From: JBEKTY01 sp049515555
GTDB taxonomy: Bacteria; Planctomycetota; Planctomycetia; Pirellulales; Thermoguttaceae
Assembly (NCBI GenBank): GCA_049515555.1
Contig: JBEKTY010000055.1
Coordinates: forward strand, 1 to 43,765
Length of the DNA stretch: 43,765 bases
Direction: 5' to 3'
In this document: positions 1 through 8,306 of the stretch, one piece after another
Position numbering within the stretch: the first letter of the stretch is position 1
How the letters are laid out: each line of letters begins with the position of its first letter
Made by a program: the position numbers and the translations under genes
The notes under the pieces: model-generated
The model's input: the letters and a program-made list of their open reading frames with translations, nothing else
Database searches by the model: none
Told to the model about the DNA's origin: nothing

Positions 1-148
1 ATCATACACCCCCTACGGAATGGCCTTCCCCAACGTCCGGTCCTGGAAGTCATGCACCCGCACTTCTTCGGGTTGGCCTTGTGGTTGCCACTCTCGGCCA
101 CCGTTCTTGAAATCCCCGATCAGGTCAATAGCAATTTGACGAAGTTAT
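1..148 (-). pseudogene. ISAzo13-family transposase fragment
   Basis: The minus strand reads LIGDFKNGGREWQPQGQPEE, then VRVHDFQDRTLGKAIP, a stop, and GVYD at the window edge. This matches the DDE catalytic-core stretch I know from ISAzo13-family transposases (FKNAGREW..KGQPE..VHDF..LGKAIPYGVYD). The stop is a TAG at 13-15 exactly where the family has Tyr. On the other side the reading frame meets a TAA just upstream of the residues LRQIA, so less than 50 codons survive here. It is a dead insertion-sequence remnant that continues to the left of the window. No terminal inverted repeat is visible. Confidence 0.6.
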
Positions 149-430
149 TTCTGCGCGATTTCTAACGCCGAGGAGTAGGGGGCGCATCCCTCTAGAATCG
201 CCAAGGAGACACTTCCAATTCTGAGACTGGGCGAGGCCGCAGTCGTTTGCGGGCGGCCCCTCCAACCAACTTTAGGAACTGGCGTGATCCCCTCCAGTGA
301 TAGGGAACGTAGTCTCGGCGAAGCAAGAGACGCTAGGTCAGAAACCTAGTGCGTGTTGCCCGAAAATCTCCCCAAACCTCTCCCTAAGTGGTCCATTTCA
401 CAAATCATGTCAGGGTTGCAGGGCATGGTG
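149..430. other. Gene-free stretch between IS remnant and promoter
   Basis: I see no convincing coding region here. There is a small hairpin near 331-347 (CTAGGT...ACCTAG). The stretch probably belongs to the same decayed segment as the transposase fragment. Confidence 0.3.
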
Positions 431-439
431 TGGTATAAT
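431..439 (+). promoter_or_regulatory. Extended -10 promoter upstream of PD40/Ig gene
   Basis: TGGTATAAT is a perfect extended -10 element (TGnTATAAT). The -35 region about 17 bases upstream is poor, which is typical of extended -10 promoters. Transcription would begin near 446, giving a leader of about 44 bases before the ATG at 490. Confidence 0.45.
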
Positions 440-489
440 CCCCTCCTCGGCAAGGATACCGCTACAAGTCCAGGGAGAGGACGAGTACC

Positions 490-1806
490 ATGGCTGGCCC
501 GACTCCGATTTTCTGTCCAACGTTCCCCAAGGGATTCCTGGAAGAAGTGCGGGCGGAGGTGCGCCGCAAGACGGGGGCCAGCTCCATCAGCGCCGACGGC
601 CGCTACGTCGGGTTCGACTCGAACGCCAGCAATCTTGTCGCCGGCGATACGAACGGCCGACAGGATTGCTTCGTGCGCGACATGAAGATGGGTATCACCA
701 CGCGGATCAGCGTCGCATCCAACGGCACCCAGGGAAACAACAATTCTGACAGTCCCCAGCTCACTGCCGACGGCCGCTACGCGGTCTTCGAATCCGATGC
801 CACCAACCTCGTCAGCGGCGATACCAACGGTCAGACCGACGTCTTTCTTCACGATCTCAAGACCGGAAAGACGACTCGCGTCAGCCTCTCGGCCAGCGGC
901 GGCCAGCTCAATGATTTCTCCTGGGTCGGCCTCAGCTCCATCAGCGCCGACGGCTACGTCATCGCCTTCCATACCGACTCGATCAACGTCGTCCCAGGCA
1001 TCGGCGTCTCGAACCCGGGCCATGTCTACGTCCGCGATCTGACGCCCCCCATCAGCCTGTCGAAATCGACCGTTTCGGTGTCGACGTCCCAGCTCGCGTC
1101 GGGGAGCACGGCTACGGTGACCCTGGTTGCCCGCGATGCCAATGGCAACGAGGAGTTCGGCGGAAACCTCGCGGTAACGTTCGGGCTGGGATCCGGAACC
1201 GCCTGCGGCAGCTTCGGCCCGATCACGAACAATGGGAAAGGCACGTATATGGTCGCGTTTACCGCAACCACCGCGGGAACCAACACCATCACCGCCACGA
1301 TCCGCGGCGCGGCGGTTACCTCGAAGCCGCCCACCGTGAAGGTGGTGCCGGGAGAAGCCAGCCCGGTGCAGTCCACGGTGACCGCTTTACCGAGCTCGAT
1401 TACTGCCGGAGGCAAGGTCACGGTGACCCTGACGATGCGCGAGGCCAACGGCAACCAGGAATTGGGAGGGGGCCTCGTGGTGGCATTCGAGCTCGCCGCC
1501 GGCAGCGCGGGCGGCACGTTCGGCCCGGTTACCGATCACAAGAACGGAACCTATACGGCCACGGTTACCGTGGCTGCCGGCAAGAGCGGCAATGATACGA
1601 TCGTCGCCACGATCGGCGGCAACGCCCTCTCGACGTCGGCCACCTTGAAGATAATATCGCCGGCGAAAAGCCGCTTTGCGTTTGCGCTGCCGCTCTTCGC
1701 CGCGGCAAGCAATGGCAACTGCACATCAAGCCTCCTTGCTGACGATGGTGAATCTGTCCGCGTCCACGAGGCGGCGTTGCTGGCGATCCTGGAGTCCAAG
1801 TGCTGA
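490..1806 (+). CDS. PD40 beta-propeller / invasin-like Ig-domain protein
   Basis: Function unknown; probably an extracellular or surface protein. Residues about 25-180 contain three propeller-blade repeats of the TolB/PD40 kind (SISADGRYVGFDS, LTADGRYAVFES, SISADGYVIAFHT, each followed by D.F.RDL or a variant plus a T-rich strand). Residues about 185-385 are two Ig-like repeats of the invasin/Big-1 type, sharing STVxxxxSxxxxGxxxTVTL, ANGN(E/Q)E and GTY(M/T)xxxT. Both halves are recognisable only as broad families. Three blades cannot close a propeller, and there is no signal peptide in the first 40 residues, so the 5' end may be truncated or recombined. The ATG at 490 has a GGAGAGG Shine-Dalgarno about 12 bases upstream and a promoter near 435, so it may still be expressed. 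Confidence 0.6.
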   Translation: MAGPTPIFCPTFPKGFLEEVRAEVRRKTGASSISADGRYVGFDSNASNLVAGDTNGRQDCFVRDMKMGITTRISVASNGTQGNNNSDSPQLTADGRYAVFESDATNLVSGDTNGQTDVFLHDLKTGKTTRVSLSASGGQLNDFSWVGLSSISADGYVIAFHTDSINVVPGIGVSNPGHVYVRDLTPPISLSKSTVSVSTSQLASGSTATVTLVARDANGNEEFGGNLAVTFGLGSGTACGSFGPITNNGKGTYMVAFTATTAGTNTITATIRGAAVTSKPPTVKVVPGEASPVQSTVTALPSSITAGGKVTVTLTMREANGNQELGGGLVVAFELAAGSAGGTFGPVTDHKNGTYTATVTVAAGKSGNDTIVATIGGNALSTSATLKIISPAKSRFAFALPLFAAASNGNCTSSLLADDGESVRVHEAALLAILESKC

Positions 1807-1847
1807 CGCGCTGCCCTGGCAAGAGAAACTCCCCTAGGGAAAGCTCT

Positions 1848-2357
1848 TCATGTCGTATCATTGGCCACAGGCGGCATTTCCGTTGCTTGGTCTTGCGCCG
1901 CCAACACCTTCATCACAGCCTCCGTGTCCCGCTCATTCCAATCCGCAAATGTCGTCCTATTCACCGCTATGCACACGTTCCCGGCATGCCCGATTACGAG
2001 GATGTGGCGGTTTCGCACCAACTCGGCTACCAGTTCGGCACCGTAGTGATTGTTGAGATGGGCCCCGTCGTAGGCTTGCGATGCGAACAACACGATGGCT
2101 TGTTTGTACCGAAAACGCGGGGTAAGCGTCAATCTGCAGCGATCGGGGCGGAACTTGTCGGGCATCGGTCCCAATGCTTCGCTGAGCCACAGGCACGCAT
2201 ATGTCTTGCATCGTGCATGGCGTTCATCACTATCGTGAATCGCGCATCCTGTCTCACGCGCATGAATGCACCACGCCCCGGCCGGCTTATTCAAGAACGG
2301 CAGCGCAAACACCTTGCAACACATACGGCATTTGCCACAGCGTTTCCTTGTATTCAT
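1848..2357 (-). CDS. YkgJ-like CxxCxxCC zinc/iron-cluster protein
   Basis: A small soluble protein of about 169 residues opening with CGKCRMCCKV near the N-terminus, followed by KPAGAWC, a Cys-containing CAIHD segment, and RCKTYACLWL. This Cys arrangement is characteristic of the YkgJ/UPF0153 zinc- or iron-chelating cluster family, whose biochemical role is not settled. The ATG at 2357 starts just before the cluster, as usual in the family; an ATG at 2399 would add 14 basic residues. Most of the family signature lies in the first 70 residues; the C-terminal half (HILVIGHAGNVCIAVN) looks like a small alpha/beta extension. It converges on the PD40/Ig gene with a 41-base gap. Confidence 0.6.
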   Translation of the reverse strand: MNTRKRCGKCRMCCKVFALPFLNKPAGAWCIHARETGCAIHDSDERHARCKTYACLWLSEALGPMPDKFRPDRCRLTLTPRFRYKQAIVLFASQAYDGAHLNNHYGAELVAELVRNRHILVIGHAGNVCIAVNRTTFADWNERDTEAVMKVLAAQDQATEMPPVANDTT

Positions 2358-2448
2358 CCTCGGTGCCCTGTTTGCTCTTGCCGCCGTTCGCACGGGCATC
2401 GCCCTTGCGAACGACCGCCTTCTCGGTCCTCTTGTCCCAAACCACGGT

Positions 2449-2769
2449 TCATGAAGCGAGGTGATGCCCGCAATGGCAATCGGCGTAAACCATCTCCTGC
2501 GAGATGTTCTTCAGCAGGGACCTCAAGATGAACCTCGCCGGGCGAGCGGCCACCTTTGCGAAGAGACCATCGGGCGCGTTCGCGTCGGAGTAGAGCCGCA
2601 CCTCAAGGGTCACCTTCGGCGTTTTTCCCGTTCCCTTCAGTTGCGACACGAGCCCGGTCTATTCGGCGACCGCCCAGATCTCGTCCACGGTCAGTGCCTT
2701 TTTCTCCTTCTCAACCACCAGGCGGGCAAGTTCACTGAACGTAAGCGAAGACGGCGATGTCGTAGCCAT
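2449..2769 (-). pseudogene. HARE-HTH domain gene with in-frame TAG
   Basis: From the ATG at 2769 the minus strand reads MATTSPSSLTFSELARLVVE, continues KEKKALTVDEIWAVAE, meets TAG at 2659-2661, and goes on in the same frame with TGLVSQLKGTGKTPKVTLEV, RLYSDANAPDGLFAKV and ARFILRSLL. The joined reading is a typical HARE-HTH domain: the LKGTGKTP.ATL..RLY.D motif is diagnostic. The family occurs in restriction- and chromatin-associated proteins and is thought to bind modified DNA or recruit such factors. The TAG probably replaced a Gln (CAG to TAG). Other genes here end normally in TAG, so readthrough is unlikely. A GTG at 2649 could restart translation of the last 66 codons. The C-terminal tail after the domain is short and unrecognised. 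Confidence 0.65.
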
Positions 2770-2839
2770 TGGGGCTTTTCTCCATGGTTGCCGCCATTAT
2801 ACTGCCCCCCACGGTTGTTCCGCAATTCATTTGGCACTC

Positions 2840-3337
2840 CCCTCACTCCACCCGATACCCGACCCCCGTCGAAGCCGGCGGGGGTGGCAGATCGGGGCGC
2901 ACCGTCGCCTCCAGGTTCGGCGATCGGTACTTCCTTTGCGGCACGGCCTACGGCAAGACGGACGGGTTCGGGAAGTCCAACCGTTACCACTGCTATAGCT
3001 CGACTGCTGTTGTTTCTGCCCCGGTGGCAGCGGGGCTCGCGTCTACACGGCCGCGAAGCCCCTGGGGCCCTACACATGGAAGGACAAGCTGAACGTCAAT
3101 AGTCGCGACGCCAAAGGGACGCCGATCATCCGCGCCCAGCACACGCACGTGGCCCAACTGCCGACGCCGGGCGGAGTGGTTTACGTGTGGATGGGTGATC
3201 GCTGGGGATCAACACCGGACAAAGTGAAGGGCCATGACTTCCAGTATTGGGGGCCCCTGGAGTTCAGCCCGGCGGGCAGCCTCCGGCCGCTGAAATGGAC
3301 CGACCAGTGGAAGATCGAGCTGGGGATCGCCAAATGA
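2840..3337 (+). pseudogene. Glycoside-hydrolase (GH43-like) remnant
   Basis: Two pieces of one protein lie in different frames. Frame 3 up to about 3005 gives YFLCGTAYGKTDGFGKSN then RYHCYSS, an N-terminal blade of a five-bladed-propeller glycosidase. Frame 2 from about 3026 to the TGA at 3335-3337 gives RVYTAAKPLGPYTW, VYVWMGDRWG, FQYWGPLEF and KWTDQWKIEL, the usual C-terminal blades. The middle, including most catalytic blades, is missing, so there was an internal deletion plus a frame change. The assignment to a GH43-like secreted glycosidase is from motif memory; family-level certainty is moderate, pseudogene status is clear. Confidence 0.6.
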
Positions 3338-3823
3338 GTGTAGCGGTGGGCACACCGCGAAGTGATCTGGCAACAAAACTTTCAACGCCGGGGACCATGG
3401 CATCTCGGTCAGCATGCGGTATGCTGACTATGTGCAGATAGAAAAGCCGGAGTTAGGACCGCGAGCACGCGAATAGTCCGCTCAGCGGCCCAATGGACAC
3501 GGCGAGATTCCGTGACGAGCTACGCCGCGTGGCCGATGGTCGCGACATCCGACTCGCCGAGCATGGTATGATCCTGGGTGACAGCGAGCCGTAACCCGAA
3601 AAAAGGTCGATCCCATGAGAAGCGTCGTTGTCGAGACAATGCCGGGTGGCAGCCACGAGGCAAGTCGGTCACTGTGATTACCCTGCGTGCGGAGGATCGG
3701 CGGTGGACCTTCGTGGTCGGAAAGCGTAAACTGGTGCTGGACTGGGAAGCAGGAAAGGCCGAGTGATGTTATCGGTCGAGTCCTTCGCGGAGGGCTCATC
3801 CTACTCGACTCGCTGGAGGGCTC
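3338..3823 (+). other. Degenerate spacer with small ORFs and a hairpin
   Basis: No confident gene. An 8-bp perfect hairpin lies at 3408-3428 (GTCAGCAT, 5-base loop, ATGCTGAC). A 33-codon ORF at 3493-3594 and a 62-codon ORF at 3578-3766 are present. The latter ends WTFVVGKRKLVLDWEAG, which looks protein-like, while a third frame from ATG 3615 gives MRSVVVETMPGGSHEA and then stops. The two could be halves of one frameshifted small planctomycete protein, but I cannot name a family. Confidence 0.25.
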
Positions 3824-5035
3824 ATGGTCAAAGGGGATAAGCCATATGGCATTCGGACGCGGGCTATTCATGCCGGCGAGGGTCCCGATCCTGAAACCGG
3901 CGCGTCGGCTCCTAACCTGGTCATGTCCACGACCTTTGTGCTCGACGAAGCGGCAGGTTCCTTTTCAGCCCTGTGCTCGGCCGGGGGCGAGCGCTACGTC
4001 TACAGCCGCTGGGCCAATCCCACCGTCCACCAGCTTGAAGAAAAACTCGCCAGCCTGGAGGGCGGCGAGACGGCCGTGGCCTTCGGCACCGGCATGGGGG
4101 CGGCCACCGGTCTGCTGTTCCATCGCCTCGCTGCGGGCGACCACCTGGTGGTCAGCGACGTAGCCTACGCGGGCGTGGCGGAGTTGGTCCGCAACACGCT
4201 CACCAAGCTCGGTATCGAGGTCAGCCCGGCGGACCTCTCCGATCTCGACGACCTGCAAAGGGCTTTGCGCCCCAATACGCGGATGGTCTGGGCGGAAACC
4301 CCCGCCAATCCGATCCTGAAGCTCACCGACATCGGTGCCGTGGCCGAGATCGCCCATCGGGCAGGCGCGGAGCTGGTGGTCGATTCCACCTTTGCCACGC
4401 CGCTGGCCACCCGCCCGCTGGAACTGGGGGCAGACTACGTCGTGCACTCCCTCACGAAGTATATCGGCGGCCACGGCGATGCCCTCGGCGGCGCGATCAT
4501 CGGACCCACAGGGCGCTTGACCAGGTTGCGGCAGGACACCGCCATCCACCTTGGGGCGGCACTGAGCCCTTTCAACGCCTGGCTGATCGTACGAGGCATG
4601 GCCACGCTGCCCTTGCGCATGACCGCCCATGCCCAGAATGCGCTTCACGTCGCCCGCTTTCTGGAATCGCATCCTAAGGTCGCGCGCGTCATCTATCCCG
4701 GGCTTGCGTCGCATCCGCAAGCGGACCTGGCACGCCGGCAGATGGCCAACTTCTCGGGGATGCTCGCGTTTCAGGTTGCAGACGGCCCCAAGCTGGCCCA
4801 GCGCTTCGCAGAGCGCCTGGAAATCTTCCACTACGCCGTGTCGTTGGGACATCATCGGAGCCTGATTTTCTACCTCGCGACGGACGATCTCCAGGCGAAC
4901 TCGTTTCGCCTGGATGCGGAGCACCTGGCCCGTTACCGCCAGTTCGCCGGGGACGGGATCTTCCGGGTTTCAGTGGGGCTGGAAGACCCCGAAGATCTCT
5001 GCAACGACCTGTCGCAAGCCCTCGAAACGAGTTGA
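3824..5035 (+). CDS. PLP-dependent Cys/Met metabolism enzyme
   Basis: A 403-residue member of the cystathionine gamma-synthase / methionine gamma-lyase / O-acetylhomoserine sulfhydrylase fold. The protein shows YSRWANPT (Y60, R62, contacting PLP phosphate from the neighbouring subunit), FGTGMGAATG (about 87-96, phosphate loop), VVDSTFATP (D187 under the pyridine ring) and SLTKYIGGHGD (Schiff-base K212). Length and all PLP contacts are normal for an active cytosolic enzyme. The exact reaction cannot be read from these motifs; methionine gamma-lyase or a gamma-synthase are equally plausible. The ATG at 3824 has a strong GGAGGG about 5 bases upstream. It is the first clearly intact metabolic gene after the decayed segment. 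Confidence 0.85.
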   Translation: MVKGDKPYGIRTRAIHAGEGPDPETGASAPNLVMSTTFVLDEAAGSFSALCSAGGERYVYSRWANPTVHQLEEKLASLEGGETAVAFGTGMGAATGLLFHRLAAGDHLVVSDVAYAGVAELVRNTLTKLGIEVSPADLSDLDDLQRALRPNTRMVWAETPANPILKLTDIGAVAEIAHRAGAELVVDSTFATPLATRPLELGADYVVHSLTKYIGGHGDALGGAIIGPTGRLTRLRQDTAIHLGAALSPFNAWLIVRGMATLPLRMTAHAQNALHVARFLESHPKVARVIYPGLASHPQADLARRQMANFSGMLAFQVADGPKLAQRFAERLEIFHYAVSLGHHRSLIFYLATDDLQANSFRLDAEHLARYRQFAGDGIFRVSVGLEDPEDLCNDLSQALETS

Positions 5036-5087
5036 CCCCATAAGCGGGTGCGAACTGCTGCGGGCCGAAAGGCGAGGTACGTCGAAC

Positions 5088-5519
5088 ATGATGATGAACA
5101 CGGAACAACCGCTTGTCCTCCTCTTGCGGGCCATCGCCGCAGCAGCCGCGCTGGCCATCGTGCCAGTGTTCATGCCGCACGCCTGGATGGATGCTTGCCA
5201 TGGCTGGTTGGGGCTGGGCACACTGCCCGAGACGCCCATCATCGTGTACTTGACACGATCCCTCTCGGCGCTGTATGCCTTCCATGCCGGCCTTTTGTGG
5301 ATCGCCGCGCGGAACGTCCGCCGCTACGCTGCCATCGTCACCTATGTTGCGCTGGCCCTCATGGCCTTCGGGGCAGTCATGCTGTGGATCGACCTACGGG
5401 CGGGACTGCCATGGTTGTGGATTGCGGGCGAGGGGCCGTTCACCATCGCGATGGGGTTAGTGATGTTCGTCCTGCAACGCATGATCGGACCGATGCCGAA
5501 GCAAGAGCATGCCGCGTGA
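5088..5519 (+). CDS. Four-helix integral membrane protein, unknown
   Basis: About 143 residues with four hydrophobic segments: LLLRAIAAAAALAIVPVF, a second around YLTRSLSALYAFHAGLLWIA, a third YAAIVTYVALALMAFGAVML and a fourth near FTIAMGLVMFVLQ. Loops are short and the C-terminus is polar (PKQEHAA). I do not recognise a functional family; similar small four-helix proteins are common hypothetical membrane proteins in planctomycetes. The start is ATG 5088 with AAGGCGAGG about 10 bases upstream; another ATG follows at 5091. It lies 52 bases after the PLP enzyme, so co-transcription is likely. Confidence 0.55.
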   Translation: MMMNTEQPLVLLLRAIAAAAALAIVPVFMPHAWMDACHGWLGLGTLPETPIIVYLTRSLSALYAFHAGLLWIAARNVRRYAAIVTYVALALMAFGAVMLWIDLRAGLPWLWIAGEGPFTIAMGLVMFVLQRMIGPMPKQEHAA

Positions 5520-5571
5520 CCCGATCCCCTGTTTTGGGTGTGAAGTACAGAAGTGACAGAGCAGGTGTGCC

Positions 5572-5727
5572 ATGCCAGACCAGGACAAGACCAGGGAACA
5601 ACTGATCGAGGAACTGCAGGAATTGCGACGGCGGGTTGCGGCATTGCAGACGGTTTTGCAGGGAAATCAATCGGCGGATAAAAGACTGTTATCACTACCC
5701 GCGTATTGCCATCTCGCAACTCCTTGA
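5572..5727 (+). pseudogene. Stub of a PAS sensor histidine kinase
   Basis: The 51-codon ORF begins MPDQDKTREQLIEELQEL followed by RRRVAALQ. This opening coiled coil (KT.EQLIEEL..LR.RVA.L) is the characteristic N-terminal linker of many PAS-domain sensor kinases. The PAS and kinase domains do not follow; a TGA closes the frame at 5725-5727 and unrelated sequence begins. It is best read as the surviving 5' end of a deleted kinase gene. Confidence 0.45.
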
Positions 5728-5788
5728 CAGCGAACGAGCACGGAGTTAAGTGAACGTGGTGCGGCCAAGTCATTAAGGGGAATCCGTC

Positions 5789-6170
5789 ATGAAGAAGGTC
5801 TTGTTCTTGTCGCTGACGATCCTTTGGTGTGCGGCAGGCGCCGCGATCGCAAGCGAATAGCACGTCGCTCAGAAGGACCTTGCCGACGACGACGAGAATC
5901 CCGGCACGGCCGACAAACCGTTCAAGACGATCAACGCCGCCGTCGCCGGCGCCCGACTCAAGCCCGGCGACACGCTGTACGTTCACGAAGGCGTGTATCG
6001 CGAGAGCGTGGAACTTACCTGCGCCAACGCCCGTCATCCTCATGGACAACTGCTATCCAGCCCTGGCCACTTGGAACAACGACAACGAGTGGTATCCGGT
6101 GAAGGACATCGAGTGGATCCTGGACGACGACTCGGCCACCGTGCTGATCTTCGGCGTGACCGCGAAATAA
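5789..6170 (+). pseudogene. Secreted beta-helix protein, broken by TAG and frameshift
   Basis: MKKVLFLSLTILWCAAGAA followed by IASE is a clean signal peptide with AGGGG Shine-Dalgarno upstream of ATG 5789. Codon 24 is TAG (5858-5860). The same frame then continues HVAQKDLADDDENPGTADKP, FKTINAAV, LKPGDTLYVHEGVYRESVEL, the standard first turn of right-handed parallel beta-helix (pectate-lyase/DUF1565-like) proteins. Near 6015-6030 sense shifts to another frame ending WILDDDSATVLIFGVTAK and TAA at 6170. Most of the helix is gone. The tail may come from the same protein after deletion or from a different one. Confidence 0.6.
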
Positions 6171-6345
6171 CGGGAGACGCTCGTGACACCACGGCAGCGG
6201 TGCTGGCGATGAAAGGCGAGCCTGTCGGTCGGGGGGCATCGACATCAACGCGTAGCAGCCCCAATTCCTGAAAATCAATCATTAGCCAGGGGGTCATACC
6301 CGCAATAGGTTGGGGATTGGTGAAGCGGGAATGCGGCGGCTGAAC
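6171..6345. other. Spacer upstream of ffh hairpin
   Basis: No gene recognised. A minus-strand ORF beginning MTPWLMIDFQELGLL (start 6297) overlaps the end of the beta-helix pseudogene but has no family I can name. Confidence 0.2.
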
Positions 6346-6388
6346 GGCGAAAATGGCCGGCGGCTGTTAGCCGCCGGCCATTTTCGCC
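6346..6388. repeat. 20-bp perfect hairpin upstream of ffh
   Basis: Left arm 6346-6365 and right arm 6369-6388 are exact reverse complements (GGCGAAAATGGCCGGCGGCT) around a 3-base loop GTT. There is no T-tract, so it is not a classic intrinsic terminator on the plus strand, although it could insulate ffh from upstream transcription. It may also be a dispersed palindromic repeat. Confidence 0.75.
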
Positions 6389-6532
6389 TTCCGCCTTCTG
6401 AAACGCACGGCGGCGGCATTGCCAGCGCCGCGATGCTCTCGCTACAATATAGGATTCTCAGCCGTCGGGTACCCCGCCAGCGGGTACTCCCAGGTTGCCA
6501 GCCGCACGGGCGGCGAATTTGGTTTGTGTGCC

Positions 6533-8017
6533 ATGTTCGAATCACTCCAGGAAAACATCCGTTCGGCGCTGACCACCCTCCGCGGTCGCGGCAAGCTGAC
6601 CGAATCGAATATGCGCGAGGGGTTGGCCCTGGTGCAGCGGGCCCTGCTGGAGGCCGACGTCAGCGTGTCGGTGGCCAAAGACTTCACCGCCCGGGTGGCC
6701 GAAGTGGCTGTCGGCCACCAGGTGCTCAGCTCGCTCAACCCCACCAATCAGTTGGTAGGCATCGTCCACCAGGAACTGATCAACCTGATGGGGCCGGTGG
6801 ACCATTCGTTCCATCTGCGGACGGGCGAGTTGACGGTGCTGATGCTGTGCGGGCTGCAAGGATCGGGGAAGACGACCACCTGCGGGAAGCTGGGCAGCCT
6901 GATTCGCCAGCGTGGCAAGCGGCCGCTGCTCGTGGCGGCCGACCTGCAGCGTCCGGCGGCCATCGAGCAATTGCAGGTGATCGGCCAGCAGCTTGATCTG
7001 CCGGTGTATGCCGACCTGGCGGCCAAAGATCCGGTGGCCTTGTGCCAGGCCGCGGTGCGGCAGGCGGCCGCCTCGGGCAACGACGTGGTCGTGCTGGATA
7101 CCGCCGGCCGCCTGCACGTGGACGAAGAATTGATGCGGCAACTGACCGAGATCGACCGGCGGGTCGATCCGGCTCAGGTGTACCTGGTGGTCGACGCCAT
7201 GACCGGCCAGGATGCCGTCCGCAGCGCGAAGGCCTTCAACGAGGCCCTGGAGCTGGACGGCGTAATACTGACCAAGCTGGACGGCGACGCCCGGGGCGGC
7301 GCGGCGCTGTCGGTCAAGGCCGTGACCGGGGTGCCGATCAAGTTCGTGGGCACGGGCGAGCACCTGGACGCCATCGAGGAATTCCATCCCGACCGCATGG
7401 CGGGCCGCATCCTGGGCATGGGCGACATGCTCTCGCTGGTCGAGCAGGCGCAGCAGAAGTTCGACCAGGAGGAGATCAAGGCCCAGGAGGCCAAGCTCCG
7501 CAAGGGCGAGTTCACGCTGGAGGATTTCAAGAAGCAGTTGGGGCAGATCCAGCGGCTCGGCCCGTTGGACAAGGTGATGGGCATGATTCCCGGCCTGGGC
7601 AACATGGCCTCGGCGCTGGGCGAGGTCGATGCCGAGCACGACTTCCACCGCATGATCGGGGTGGTGGATTCCATGACGCCGGCCGAGCGCCGCAACCCCT
7701 CGCGAGTGATCGATCAGAGCCGCCGCCGGCGGATCGCGGCGGGGGCCGGCGTCGAGCCTCACGAGGTCAACGACCTGGTCAAGCAGTTCGACGTAATGGC
7801 CGAGTGGATGAAGAAGATGTCGGGCATGGGCATGATGCAACGGATGCGCACCATGCAGCAGCTCAGCGCCGGCGGCATGCTGAACCCCGGCGCCACGCTG
7901 GCCAAACCGAAGAAGTCGGCCGGCAAGCGTCTGACGCCGCAGGAAAAGGCCCGGCAGCGGAAACTCCGCGAGAAGGAAGAGCGGCGGCGCAAACGCGAGG
8001 CCAAGCGAAAACCGTAA
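6533..8017 (+). CDS. ffh: Signal recognition particle protein Ffh (SRP54)
   Basis: A 494-residue GTPase that binds SRP RNA and signal sequences and delivers ribosomes to the membrane through FtsY. The N domain is at about 1-95 (starts MFESLQENIRSAL, normal for Ffh). The G domain shows GLQGSGKTTTCGKL (107-120, P-loop), DTAGRL (189-194) and TKLDGDARGG (247-256). The Met-rich M domain follows from about 325 and ends with GMGMMQRMRTMQQLSAGGM and a basic tail. The ATG at 6533 matches the family start; an upstream in-frame start would add 38 unrelated residues. It heads the translation cluster ffh-rpsP-trmD-rplS-yraN. Confidence 0.97.
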   Translation: MFESLQENIRSALTTLRGRGKLTESNMREGLALVQRALLEADVSVSVAKDFTARVAEVAVGHQVLSSLNPTNQLVGIVHQELINLMGPVDHSFHLRTGELTVLMLCGLQGSGKTTTCGKLGSLIRQRGKRPLLVAADLQRPAAIEQLQVIGQQLDLPVYADLAAKDPVALCQAAVRQAAASGNDVVVLDTAGRLHVDEELMRQLTEIDRRVDPAQVYLVVDAMTGQDAVRSAKAFNEALELDGVILTKLDGDARGGAALSVKAVTGVPIKFVGTGEHLDAIEEFHPDRMAGRILGMGDMLSLVEQAQQKFDQEEIKAQEAKLRKGEFTLEDFKKQLGQIQRLGPLDKVMGMIPGLGNMASALGEVDAEHDFHRMIGVVDSMTPAERRNPSRVIDQSRRRRIAAGAGVEPHEVNDLVKQFDVMAEWMKKMSGMGMMQRMRTMQQLSAGGMLNPGATLAKPKKSAGKRLTPQEKARQRKLREKEERRRKREAKRKP

Positions 8018-8050
8018 GATGGGGACAACATATATCGTATTACGACAGAT

Positions 8051-8249
8051 TGTAACCGCCCCCGCCGGCCTTGTGCCGGCGGAGCGATGATTGGCAACTA
8101 ACGCCGAGGTACCGACCGCCGCTTCTTCCGTCTCCGCTCGGCCGGCTCCGCCGGCCGCGCGGAGACGGGGGGAGCAACTGCTCTTATGACCGGCGTTTGT
8201 AGTTGTCAATCGCCGCCCCACGGGGATAAACCCCGTGGAGGCGTGTACA
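8051..8249. repeat. Structured repeat with inverted ends, copy A
   Basis: The 200-base segment between ffh and rpsP starts TGTAACCGCCCCCGCCGGCC and ends GGAGGCGTGTACA. Internal stems are CCGCCGGC-CTTGT-GCCGGCGG (about 8059-8082), CCACGGGG-ATAAA-CCCCGTGG (about 8219-8239) and a central GC-rich hairpin around 8129-8167 (GTCTCCGC...GCGGAGAC). GGCAACTAACGCCG pairs imperfectly with CGGCGTTTGTAGTTGTC, giving a nested, cruciform-like fold. It shares its order of stems and the core CCGGCCTTGTGCC with a second copy at 35985-36114. It may be a small non-autonomous mobile repeat or a structured RNA. Confidence 0.55.
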
Positions 8250-8306
8250 CCGTGAGTACTAAGCAGACCTTGAACCACCACAAGTAAAGTAGTCGAGGAG
8301 ACCGGT

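Noticed and set aside
3700..3823. SAM or other riboswitch before the Cys/Met enzyme
   Set aside because: No conserved riboswitch core or terminator is visible, and the space is taken by a small ORF.
1..6300. Amber codon reassignment
   Set aside because: rplS, yraN and other intact genes end in TAG, so it works as a normal stop.
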